Shown: positions 1 through 6,251 of the stretch, piece by piece
How positions within the stretch are numbered: position 1 is the first letter of the stretch
Layout of the letters: each line of letters starts with the position of its first letter
Assembly (NCBI GenBank): GCA_023268425.1
Contig: JALRFN010000209.1
Span: 1 to 10,985 of the forward strand
Reading direction: 5' to 3'
DNA length: 10,985 nt
DNA from: Burkholderiaceae bacterium
GTDB lineage: Bacteria > Pseudomonadota > Gammaproteobacteria > Burkholderiales > Burkholderiaceae_C
Notes under the pieces: model-generated
What the model saw: the letters and a program-made list of their open reading frames with translations, nothing else
The model's database searches: none
Told to the model about the DNA's origin: nothing
Translations under genes and position numbers: made by a program

Positions 1-332
1 ACATCGCCTTCGCCGGCAATGATGCGTTGTGCGGCCAAGGCGATGGTCTGCAGACCTGAGGAACAAAAACGGTTGACCGTCATGCCTGAGGTGGTGATGG
101 GGCAGCCAGCCGATAAGGCGATTTGGCGGGCAATGTTCATGCCCGTGGCGCCTTCGGGGTTGGCACAGCCCATGATGACATCGTCAACCAGGGCCGCGTC
201 GATGCCCGCGCGCGCAATCGCGTGCTTGACCGCGTGGCCGCCCAGGGTGGCGCCATGGGTCATGTTGAACGCGCCCTTCCAGCTTTTGGTCAGCGGGGTG
301 CGGGCGGTGGAAACAATCAGTGCATTCGTCAT
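1..332 (-). CDS. Thiolase (acetyl-CoA C-acyltransferase), N-terminal 110 residues; continues beyond left edge
   Basis: Thiolases split 3-ketoacyl-CoA with free CoA into acetyl-CoA and a shortened acyl-CoA, the last step of beta-oxidation; some members run in reverse to condense acetyl-CoA. The visible part is the thiolase N-domain: it opens MTNALIVSTARTPLTKSWKG, has the family segment DDVIMGCANPEG near residues 50-61, and NRFCSSGLQ at 87-95, where Cys90 is the acyl-accepting nucleophile. The C-terminal His and second Cys lie outside the window. The start is supported by GGAG (complement of 339-342) six bases upstream. It lies 55 bp downstream of the hydratase/dehydrogenase stop on the same strand with no terminator between, so the two are probably co-transcribed as a FadBA-like pair. 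That pairing favours the degradative (FadA-type) role over biosynthetic PhaA/AtoB, but chain-length preference cannot be read from this fragment. Confidence 0.93.
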   Translation of the reverse strand, partial: MTNALIVSTARTPLTKSWKGAFNMTHGATLGGHAVKHAIARAGIDAALVDDVIMGCANPEGATGMNIARQIALSAGCPITTSGMTVNRFCSSGLQTIALAAQRIIAGEGD

Positions 333-387
333 GTGTATCTCCGTTCACGGCTGGCCCGGCCAGCCGTGGTGTGTGGGGTGAAAGCGA

Positions 388-2496
388 TCAGAGTTGGCCA
401 GTGAAGTTCTTGCCTTCGGCGACCAGACGCTGGATCAGAGGCGCAGGCGTCCAGAACGCGCCATCGTCGGCGGGGTTCTTGGCAAAACGCTTCATGGCTT
501 GCACCACGTTGAACAAACCCATTTCGTCGGCGTAGCGCATGGGGCCGCCGCGGAAGATGGGGAAGCCATAGCCCGTCAGGTAGACCATATCGATGTCGCT
601 GGCCTTGGAGGCGATGCCCTCTTCGAGAATGTGCGCGGCCTCGTTGACCATCGCAAACACCAAGCGCTGAACGATTTCCTCGTCGCTGATCTTGCGTTGC
701 GGCACACCGATGTCAGCGCGGTGCTTTTCCAGCATCTCGGCGACCACTGGGCTGGGGATGGGTTTGCGCTGACCGGGTGCGTAGTCGTACCAGCCCGCAC
801 CGGTCTTTTGACCGAAACGACCCAATTCACACAGGCGGTCCGCCGAGGCGCTGTAACGCACTTCGGGCTTGTCCACATAGCGGCGCTTGCGAATCGCCCA
901 GCCAATGTCGTTGCCGGCCAAGTCGCCCATGCGGAACGGCCCCATGGCGAAGCCAAATTTCTCGATGGCTTTGTCGATTTGCTCAGGGCTGGCGCCCTCG
1001 TCCAACATGAAGCCAGCTTGGCGGCTGTACTGTTCGATCATGCGGTTGCCAATGAAGCCGTCGCACACGCCAGAGACCACGGTGGTCTTCTTGATCTTCT
1101 TGCCCACCGCCATGACCGTGGCCATGACGTCTTTGGCCGTGGCCTTGCCGCGCACCACTTCCAACAGCTTCATGACGTTGGCTGGGCTGAAGAAATGCAG
1201 ACCCACCACGTCATGCGGGCGTTGGGTGAAGCTGGCGATCTTGTCCACGTCCAGCGTCGAGGTGTTGGACGCCAAAATGGCGCCCGGCTTCATCACCGCG
1301 TCGAGTTGTTTGAACACCTTTTCCTTGACGCCCATCTCTTCAAACACCGCCTCGATCACCAAGTCGGCGTCTTTGATGTCGTCGTAAGCCAGGGTCGTGG
1401 ACAGCAAGGCCATCGTGGCTTCGTACTTCTCTTGCTTGAGCTTGCCTTTCTTGACGCGGGCTTCGTAGTTCTTGCGAATCACGCCCACACCGCGATCCAA
1501 AGCCTCTTGCGTCATCTCCAAGATGGTGACTGGAATCCCGGCGTTCAAAAAGTTCATGGAGATGCCGCCGCCCATGGTGCCTGCACCGATCACCGCCACC
1601 TTTTGGATGTCGCGCTTGGGCGTGTCGCTGGGCACATCAGGAATCTTGCTGGTCGCGCGGTCAGCCACAAAAATATGGCGCAGCGCGCGGCACTCGGGCG
1701 TCATCATCAGGTTGATGAAAATTTCGCGCTCGTTCGCCAAGCCTTGTTCAAACTTCATCTTGGTGCCAGCTTCCACGGCGTCCACACACTTGACCGGTGC
1801 GGGGAAGTTTTTGGCCATGCCCTTGACCATGTTGCGCGTGAACTGGAAGTAAGCATCGCCTTGCGGGTGCTTGTTGGGCAGTTTGCTGACCAAGGGCAAG
1901 GGGCGCACGTCGGCGACTTTTTGAGCCAGTTTGACGGCGGCGTCCATCAAGCCGTCGGCCGACATCACGACTTCATCAAACAGCTTTTGACCAGGAATCG
2001 CCGCCAGCATCTCGGCGTTCATCGCCTCACCGCTGACGATCATGCTGACTGCCGCTTCGACACCGATCACACGGGGCAAACGCTGCGTGCCGCCGGCGCC
2101 AGGAATCAAACCCAGCTTGACTTCGGGCAAAGCCACCTTGGTGCCTGCTGCGACCACACGGTAGTGACAACCCAAGGCCAGTTCCAAGCCACCGCCCATG
2201 GCCACGCTGTGGATGGCTGCGACGACGGGCTTGTCGGCGTTTTCAACCGCACGAATCACCGACAACAAATTCGGGTCTTGATAAGCCTTGGGCGAGCCAA
2301 ACTCCTTGATGTCCGCGCCACCGGAAAACGCCTTGCCAGCGCCGGTCAGTACGATGGACTTGACCGCCGCATCGGCATTGGCCTTTTCCAAGCCGTCGAC
2401 GATGCCAAGGCGGGTCGACAGCCCCAAACCGTTGACCGGCGGGTTGTCCAGGGTGATCACGGCAACGTCGCCGCGTACTTCATAGTGAGCTGTCAT
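388..2496 (-). CDS. Bifunctional enoyl-CoA hydratase / 3-hydroxyacyl-CoA dehydrogenase (FadB/FadJ/EHHADH type)
   Basis: This 702-aa cytoplasmic enzyme hydrates trans-2-enoyl-CoA and oxidises the 3-hydroxyacyl-CoA product with NAD+, steps 2 and 3 of beta-oxidation. The N-terminal crotonase domain (about 1-190) has the oxyanion segment AFSGGADIKEFG (56-67), GGGLE with Glu105, and ALPEVKLGLIPGAGGTQRLP with Glu125; these match the two catalytic Glu of E. coli FadB (119 and 139). The Rossmann dehydrogenase domain starts near 297 with GAGTMG (304-309), and GLHFFSPA carries catalytic His434 with Glu446 twelve residues on. Two C-terminal 3HCDH domains follow (about 480-580 and 600-690). Length fits FadB/FadJ (714-729 aa). 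The frame stays open to 2619, but ATG at 2496 is chosen: GGAGG (complement of 2501-2505) lies four bases upstream and the crotonase domain begins there. It is followed by the thiolase. Whether it is orthologous to fadB, fadJ or the peroxisomal-like group is not decided, so no symbol is given. Confidence 0.96.
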   Translation of the reverse strand: MTAHYEVRGDVAVITLDNPPVNGLGLSTRLGIVDGLEKANADAAVKSIVLTGAGKAFSGGADIKEFGSPKAYQDPNLLSVIRAVENADKPVVAAIHSVAMGGGLELALGCHYRVVAAGTKVALPEVKLGLIPGAGGTQRLPRVIGVEAAVSMIVSGEAMNAEMLAAIPGQKLFDEVVMSADGLMDAAVKLAQKVADVRPLPLVSKLPNKHPQGDAYFQFTRNMVKGMAKNFPAPVKCVDAVEAGTKMKFEQGLANEREIFINLMMTPECRALRHIFVADRATSKIPDVPSDTPKRDIQKVAVIGAGTMGGGISMNFLNAGIPVTILEMTQEALDRGVGVIRKNYEARVKKGKLKQEKYEATMALLSTTLAYDDIKDADLVIEAVFEEMGVKEKVFKQLDAVMKPGAILASNTSTLDVDKIASFTQRPHDVVGLHFFSPANVMKLLEVVRGKATAKDVMATVMAVGKKIKKTTVVSGVCDGFIGNRMIEQYSRQAGFMLDEGASPEQIDKAIEKFGFAMGPFRMGDLAGNDIGWAIRKRRYVDKPEVRYSASADRLCELGRFGQKTGAGWYDYAPGQRKPIPSPVVAEMLEKHRADIGVPQRKISDEEIVQRLVFAMVNEAAHILEEGIASKASDIDMVYLTGYGFPIFRGGPMRYADEMGLFNVVQAMKRFAKNPADDGAFWTPAPLIQRLVAEGKNFTGQL

Positions 2497-2500
2497 TGGG

Positions 2501-2505
2501 CCTCC
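2501..2505 (-). promoter_or_regulatory. Shine-Dalgarno of the hydratase/dehydrogenase gene
   Basis: GGAGG on the minus strand, four bases before ATG at 2496. It decides the start against the longer open frame up to 2619, whose extra 41 residues are Cys-rich and unlike any crotonase N-terminus. Confidence 0.75.
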
Positions 2506-2537
2506 AAAGCACTTGAAATGATCCGAGTTCGCAAAAA

Positions 2538-2551
2538 CGAACGACCGTTCG
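2538..2551. promoter_or_regulatory. Putative operator dyad CGAACG-AC-CGTTCG at the beta-oxidation promoter
   Basis: A perfect 6-bp inverted repeat with a 2-bp centre lies just downstream of the proposed -10 and over the expected transcription start of the hydratase/dehydrogenase-thiolase unit. Such short, tight dyads over start sites are typical of TetR-family repressors, a family that controls fatty-acid degradation genes in many proteobacteria (for example PsrA and FadP). The regulator itself is not encoded in this window, so its identity is inferred only by type. Confidence 0.5.
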
Positions 2552-2553
2552 AT

Positions 2554-2581
2554 ATTATGCAAGAAGCCCGTGACGGCACAA
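2554..2581 (-). promoter_or_regulatory. Candidate sigma70 promoter for the hydratase/dehydrogenase-thiolase unit
   Basis: On the minus strand a -10 CATAAT (complement of 2554-2559, 5 of 6 consensus bases) is preceded at 16 bp by TTGTGC (complement of 2576-2581, a weak -35). Transcription would start near 2547, giving a leader of about 50 nt. The weak -35 fits a promoter assisted by an activator, and the dyad next to it could be such a site. Confidence 0.45.
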
Positions 2582-2584
2582 CCA

Positions 2585-2608
2585 CTTTTGTCGCCGCAGG
2601 GACAAAAG
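2585..2608. repeat. Perfect 8-bp inverted repeat, 8-bp spacer, upstream of the -35
   Basis: The arms CTTTTGTC (2585-2592) and GACAAAAG (2601-2608) are exact complements separated by GCCGCAGG. The centre lies about 50 bp upstream of the predicted beta-oxidation start, where class I/II activators bind. Read on the minus strand it could also form a hairpin 20 bases after the transporter stop codon, but no T-tract follows, so it does not look like an intrinsic terminator. Confidence 0.5.
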
Positions 2609-2628
2609 CAGGGGCACAACGCAGCCGC

Positions 2629-3804
2629 TCAAAGCCCTTGATTGAGCTTCGGCGAGGCGACTTTTGCGGCCATGCGCCAGATCAAGGCCGCCAGTCCCAG
2701 CAACAACAGCAAAGCCAAAGACAAGCCCACGCGCTGAGCCACCCAGCCAATCAAGGCTGGACCCGCCAGCACGCCCGCATACCCCATCACCCCCACCTTC
2801 GCCACCGAGCGCCCACCGTCACCCGGGTTCAGTTGCCCAGTCAAGCTGAACAAAATCGGCACCACCACAGACAAGCCCAAGCCGGCCAACGCGAACGCCA
2901 CCACCACGACCGACAAACGCGGCCAGACCAAGGCCATGGCCACGCCAACGAAGACCAAGGCGCCGCAGCGCTGCAAAGTGATGGCCGGCCCCCAGGCTTG
3001 GATCACCCGGTCGCCCATGAAGCGCCCCACCACCATGGCGGCTGAAAACGCAGTGAACGCCCAAGGCGCTTGCACCAAGGTGGCCCCAGCATGCAAGCGC
3101 AAATACACCCCACCCCAATCCAACAGCGCGCCCTCGGTGACGTAAGCCGCCACGATCAACACCCCCAACAGCAGCAAGGGGCGCGTCCAAGCCACCCGCA
3201 CATGCGCTGGCGCGGTCGCCGTTGAGGTCAGCGCGCGGTCGGTCAGCAACTTGCGGTGCATGGCACCAGACAGCAACAGGGCTGGTACCACCACCAAGGA
3301 CATGAGCCAAGTCGCGGACACCCCCCAAGCCATCGCCACAGACACCCACAAGCCAGCGAGTAAATTGCCCAAGCTGTAAAAACCATGCATGCCCGCCATC
3401 AGCGAGCGACCTCGCAAACCCTCTTGCGTCACCGCTTGGGTGTTGATCGCGGCATCCATCACGCCAGCGCACACACCAAAACCATACAGCGCCAAAACGG
3501 CGATGGGCAGGCTGGGCGCACTCACCGCCAGGCCAGCGGCCAGGGCCAAACCGCTGGCACTCCAAGCGCTCACGCGCGCACTGCCCCAGCGCGGCAAGCC
3601 TGCGTGGGCCAAGGGGTAAGCCGACACCGAACCCAGGCCAATGCAGAGCAACACCCAGCCCAAGGCCTCCAAGCTCAAGCCCCAGTGCGCGCGAAAACTC
3701 GGAATCAACGCCATCCAGGTGCCGCTGACCACGCCCAACAACGCAAAATAAGTCCGCAACGCCAGCGCGGCGCGATCAGTGGCGTTGGTGGTTCCAGTCG
3801 ACAT
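2629..3804 (-). CDS. MFS transporter, YbjJ-like, 12 predicted transmembrane segments
   Basis: This 391-aa inner-membrane protein is almost wholly hydrophobic, with roughly 12 membrane segments and a more polar mid-loop around 182-206 (about MHRKLL to RVAW), the usual 6+6 major facilitator plan. Recognisable family stretches are GVMDAAINTQ (114-123), MHGFYSLG (139-146), EGALLDWGGVYL (224-235), GRFMGDRV (260-267) and GYAGVLAGPALIGW (341-354). These match the YbjJ-like/FucP-related MFS group, whose substrates are mostly unknown; no substrate is inferred here. The start ATG has no clear Shine-Dalgarno; TATCAT on the minus strand (3812-3817) about seven bases upstream could be a -10, which would make the mRNA nearly leaderless. 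It faces away from selO (121 bp between starts). The beta-oxidation unit follows 132 bp downstream on the same strand but has its own promoter signals. Confidence 0.9.
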   Translation of the reverse strand: MSTGTTNATDRAALALRTYFALLGVVSGTWMALIPSFRAHWGLSLEALGWVLLCIGLGSVSAYPLAHAGLPRWGSARVSAWSASGLALAAGLAVSAPSLPIAVLALYGFGVCAGVMDAAINTQAVTQEGLRGRSLMAGMHGFYSLGNLLAGLWVSVAMAWGVSATWLMSLVVVPALLLSGAMHRKLLTDRALTSTATAPAHVRVAWTRPLLLLGVLIVAAYVTEGALLDWGGVYLRLHAGATLVQAPWAFTAFSAAMVVGRFMGDRVIQAWGPAITLQRCGALVFVGVAMALVWPRLSVVVVAFALAGLGLSVVVPILFSLTGQLNPGDGGRSVAKVGVMGYAGVLAGPALIGWVAQRVGLSLALLLLLGLAALIWRMAAKVASPKLNQGL

Positions 3805-3925
3805 GGTGCGCGCATGATAGGACCGACCAGTCGATCAGGTGAGCGTGCAGATGGGTCAGCGTCCCCCACGCGCCCCTCAGGCCCCACCTGCGCCAAGGTC
3901 AAAGCAATCGCGAAACAATGCCGCC

Positions 3926-5431
3926 ATGACGCCATCTCCCCCTCGGGTTCCAGGCCCCCAACTGGGCCAACGCTACGCCAGCGCACATCCCGCTTTTGCG
4001 GTTCAAGTTGACCCCACGCCAGTGCCGCAAGCGCGTTGGGCACTGCGCAACGAGGCTTTGGCAGATGCCGTTGGTTTGCCAGCCTCCTGGCTGCACAGCG
4101 ACGCGGCGCTGGACGTGCTGGCCGGTAACGCCACACTGGAATACAGCGCGCCAGTGGCCACGGTCTACAGCGGCCACCAATTTGGGCACTGGGCTGGGCA
4201 ACTGGGTGACGGTCGTGCGCTGCTGCTGGGCGACGTCCGCCGCGACGGCCAGCGCACCGAAATTCAACTCAAAGGCGCGGGCTTGACCCCGTTTTCGCGC
4301 ATGGGCGACGGGCGAGCGGTGTTGCGTTCATCCTTGCGCGAATTCTTGGCCAGCGAAGCCATGGCCACTCTGGGCGTACCGACCAGTCGAGCCTTGGCGC
4401 TGGTGACGTCCCCTCTGCCTGTACGGCGCGAACGCGTGGAAACAGCGGCCATCGTGACCCGCACGGCACCCAGCTTTGTGCGTTTCGGTCACTTCGAGCA
4501 TTTCGCTCACCACCACCAGCCTGACGCCCTGCGCGCCCTGATCGATCATGTCTGCACCGACTTGTGGCCAGACTTGGGCCGTGACTTCACAGGCGATGAG
4601 CGCGTGGCCGCCCTGCTGCTGCGCGTGGTCCAGCGCAGCGCCGAATTGGTCGCCCATTGGCAAGCCTTGGGCTTTTGCCACGGCGTGCTCAACACCGACA
4701 ACATGAGCATCCTGGGTTTGACGCTGGACTACGGCCCATTTCAGTGGATGGATGCCCACGTGCCCAACCACATCTGCAACCACTCGGATCAGGGTGGACG
4801 CTACGCCTACGACCAGCAACCCCAAGTGGTGGCTTGGAACCTACAAGCACTGGCCGTGGCGCTGAGCGCTGCTTGCGACAGCGACGACACCGAGCCCTTG
4901 GTCCAGGCCCTGCGAGCCTTCGCGCCGCACTACGCCCAAAGCCTGCGCCAAGGCATGGCGCGCAAGCTGGGGCTGGGCGAGGTGAATGAGACCAGCACGG
5001 GTTTGATCCACCGGTGGTTTGACTTGTTGGCCGAAGCCGGCGCCGACCACACGCGCAGCCACCGCCGACTGAGCGACACGCTGCGCGACGCCAGCGACTG
5101 GGCTGCATTGCAGAGCCTGCCGCAGGCCATGCAAGACGAATTGGGCGGCGGCGAAGCCGTGCAGGCTTGGTGGCGTGACGCACTCGCACACTGGCGCGTG
5201 GACTCACCCCAGGCGCTGGGCCAGGCGCTGTGTCAAATCAACCCGTGCTTTGTCTTGCGCAACCACATGGCCCAAGAAGCCATCGACGCGGCCGAGGGCG
5301 GCGACTTTGGGGTGGCCGAACAACTGTGGACCGTGTTGCGCACACCCTTTGATGAGCACCCTGCACACGCCCGTTGGGCCACCGAGGTGCCGAGCTGGGC
5401 CGCAAGTCTGAGCATCAGCTGTTCAAGTTAA
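3926..5431 (+). CDS. selO: Protein adenylyltransferase SelO (YdiU/UPF0061)
   Basis: SelO is a pseudokinase-fold enzyme that binds ATP upside-down and transfers AMP to Ser, Thr or Tyr of target proteins, linked to redox homeostasis. The 501 residues fit the family (E. coli 478). Key stretches are VYSGHQFGHWAGQLGDGRA (80-98), QLKGAGLTPFSRMGDGRA (114-131) with Lys116, LREF with Glu139, HGVLNTDNMSILGLTLDYGP with Asn259 and the DFG-like Asp268. The spacings (Lys to Glu 23, Asn to Asp 9) equal those reported for Pseudomonas SelO. The protein ends CSS: Cys499 replaces the selenocysteine of animal SELENOO, and Cys284 lies where the E. coli partner of the regulatory disulfide is. ATG at 3926 is chosen because family similarity begins there; an upstream in-frame GTG at 3839 would add 29 Pro/Arg-rich residues. 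No good Shine-Dalgarno is visible for either. It converges with the methyltransferase gene 53 bp downstream. Confidence 0.96.
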   Translation: MTPSPPRVPGPQLGQRYASAHPAFAVQVDPTPVPQARWALRNEALADAVGLPASWLHSDAALDVLAGNATLEYSAPVATVYSGHQFGHWAGQLGDGRALLLGDVRRDGQRTEIQLKGAGLTPFSRMGDGRAVLRSSLREFLASEAMATLGVPTSRALALVTSPLPVRRERVETAAIVTRTAPSFVRFGHFEHFAHHHQPDALRALIDHVCTDLWPDLGRDFTGDERVAALLLRVVQRSAELVAHWQALGFCHGVLNTDNMSILGLTLDYGPFQWMDAHVPNHICNHSDQGGRYAYDQQPQVVAWNLQALAVALSAACDSDDTEPLVQALRAFAPHYAQSLRQGMARKLGLGEVNETSTGLIHRWFDLLAEAGADHTRSHRRLSDTLRDASDWAALQSLPQAMQDELGGGEAVQAWWRDALAHWRVDSPQALGQALCQINPCFVLRNHMAQEAIDAAEGGDFGVAEQLWTVLRTPFDEHPAHARWATEVPSWAASLSISCSS

Positions 5432-5437
5432 CTTGAA
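5422..5437. repeat. Perfect 16-bp palindrome over the selO stop codon
   Basis: TTCAAGTTAACTTGAA is self-complementary across its full length, AT-rich in a GC-rich surrounding, and contains the selO TAA at its centre. It lies between the convergent selO and methyltransferase genes. As RNA it would fold as a 6-bp stem with a TTAA loop on either strand; without a T-tract it is at best a weak bidirectional terminator or a protein-binding site. Confidence 0.55.
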
Positions 5438-5484
5438 TCTCAATGCGTCACACCCCATCAACGGCGCGGTCATCCGCCAGGGGT

Positions 5485-6087
5485 TCAGACCCGCTTGCTC
5501 GCCACCCAACGCGTGACGTGAGCCAAGCCCTGATGGCCTGGTCCCTCATCCAAATGGGTCTCACCTGACCACGATTCCAGGGGCTCGAAGCCCGCAGCGA
5601 AGTCTTCACACAGCAAGGCGGGGGTGTACAACATGGCCTTGTCCTTGGGACCACCACTGTTGTGCTGAAGTTGTTGGGGGTGGAAAGCCTCCAACACCAA
5701 CAGACCTCCGGGACGAAGGGCCTGGGCCAACTGCGCATGGACTTGAACGCGCAAAACCGGCGGCAAGTGCAAATAGACCAACACCACCGCGTCTGCACTG
5801 TTCGGCTCGGGTGCCCACTCAGCCAAATCGGCGTGCACCGTGGTGATGCTCACCCCACGCTCCTGCGCCAACGCCTGGGCCTTGTTCAAACCCACCTGTG
5901 AGTTGTCCACGGCCGTGACTTGGTGGCCTTGCTGGGCCAACCAAACGCCGTTGCGCCCTTCACCATCGCCCGGAACCAACACCTCGCTGTTCGGCACCAA
6001 GCGGTGCGCCTGTGTGGTCAAAAAGGCGTTCGGCGCGGTGCCGTACTTGAATGCCTCGCCCGCAAATTGTTGATCCCAAAAATTCAT
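5485..6087 (-). CDS. Class I SAM-dependent methyltransferase (small, TehB/thiopurine-like)
   Basis: A 200-aa cytoplasmic enzyme with a Rossmann methyltransferase fold. Motif I is VLVPGDGEGRNGVWLA (36-51, glycine-rich SAM loop), followed by VTAVDNS (57-63) with Asp61 as the acidic residue that should hold the SAM ribose, HADLAEW (85-91), and the motif IV region DAVVLVYLHLP (99-109). The strand LLVLEAFHPQQL (129-140) and GGPKD (145-149) are typical of the family of small methyltransferases often annotated as tellurite-resistance or thiopurine-type. The substrate cannot be told. ATG at 6087 is chosen because the canonical start MNFWDQQF lies there and GGGGCGAG lies about four bases upstream; the frame is open further to 6285 but that part is antisense to the fadH leader. 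Divergent from fadH, convergent with selO, so monocistronic. Confidence 0.88.
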   Translation of the reverse strand: MNFWDQQFAGEAFKYGTAPNAFLTTQAHRLVPNSEVLVPGDGEGRNGVWLAQQGHQVTAVDNSQVGLNKAQALAQERGVSITTVHADLAEWAPEPNSADAVVLVYLHLPPVLRVQVHAQLAQALRPGGLLVLEAFHPQQLQHNSGGPKDKAMLYTPALLCEDFAAGFEPLESWSGETHLDEGPGHQGLAHVTRWVASKRV

Positions 6088-6113
6088 GCGCTCGCCCCAT
6101 GGATGCCGACTGA

Positions 6114-6141
6114 TTGATACCCCTGAGTGTATCCATGACAA
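6114..6141 (-). promoter_or_regulatory. Candidate promoter of the methyltransferase gene with embedded inverted repeat
   Basis: On the minus strand TTGTCA (complement of 6136-6141, 5 of 6 to consensus) and TATCAA (complement of 6114-6119, 4 of 6) are 16 bp apart and 26 bp upstream of the ATG. Between and overlapping them is the inverted repeat GATAC (6116-6120) / GTATC (6129-6133) with an 8-bp spacer, a possible operator. Confidence 0.38.
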
Positions 6142-6165
6142 CAAACACACCCGCATGCAAAGCGA

Positions 6166-6177
6166 GGGGATCTCCCC
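6166..6177. repeat. Short dyad GGGGATCTCCCC in the methyltransferase-fadH divergent region
   Basis: Arms GGGGA and TCCCC flank a TC centre. It lies between the two divergent start signals and could be an operator, but at 5 bp per arm in GC-rich DNA it may be chance. Confidence 0.25.
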
Positions 6178-6195
6178 GCCCTGTCGCGCCCGAGG

Positions 6196-6225
6196 TTGCC
6201 GACCCGCGACAGGCTTACCCATACT
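6196..6225 (+). promoter_or_regulatory. Weak candidate promoter of fadH
   Basis: TTGCCG (6196-6201) and CATACT (6220-6225) are separated by 18 bp and end 26 bp before the fadH ATG. Each matches 4 of 6 consensus bases, so this is only the best candidate in the region. Confidence 0.3.
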
Positions 6226-6251
6226 CTGCGGCGACGACCTTTGGAGACCAC

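Noticed and set aside
2497..2619. 41-residue N-terminal extension of the hydratase/dehydrogenase
   Set aside because: It would cross the promoter and the dyad, has no family similarity, and a strong GGAGG precedes the inner ATG.
394..3045. Very long open frame (883 codons) on the plus strand opposite the hydratase/dehydrogenase and transporter
   Set aside because: Its translation is His/Gln/Ala/Val-rich with no family features, and it lies exactly antisense to two well-recognised genes. GC-rich third positions keep the opposite frame open.
3794..3834. Direct repeat CCAGTCGA (3794-3801 and 3827-3834) around the transporter start
   Set aside because: Only 8 bp, one copy inside coding sequence, and a similar word occurs within selO near 4382, so chance is likely.
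3839..3925. Longer SelO start at GTG 3839
   Set aside because: It adds a Pro/Arg-rich stretch not typical of SelO and has no ribosome site. The inner ATG is preferred although its own ribosome site is also weak.
5463..5478. GCGG-TCAT-CCGC mini-hairpin after the methyltransferase gene as a terminator
   Set aside because: Four pairs only and no T-tract on either strand.
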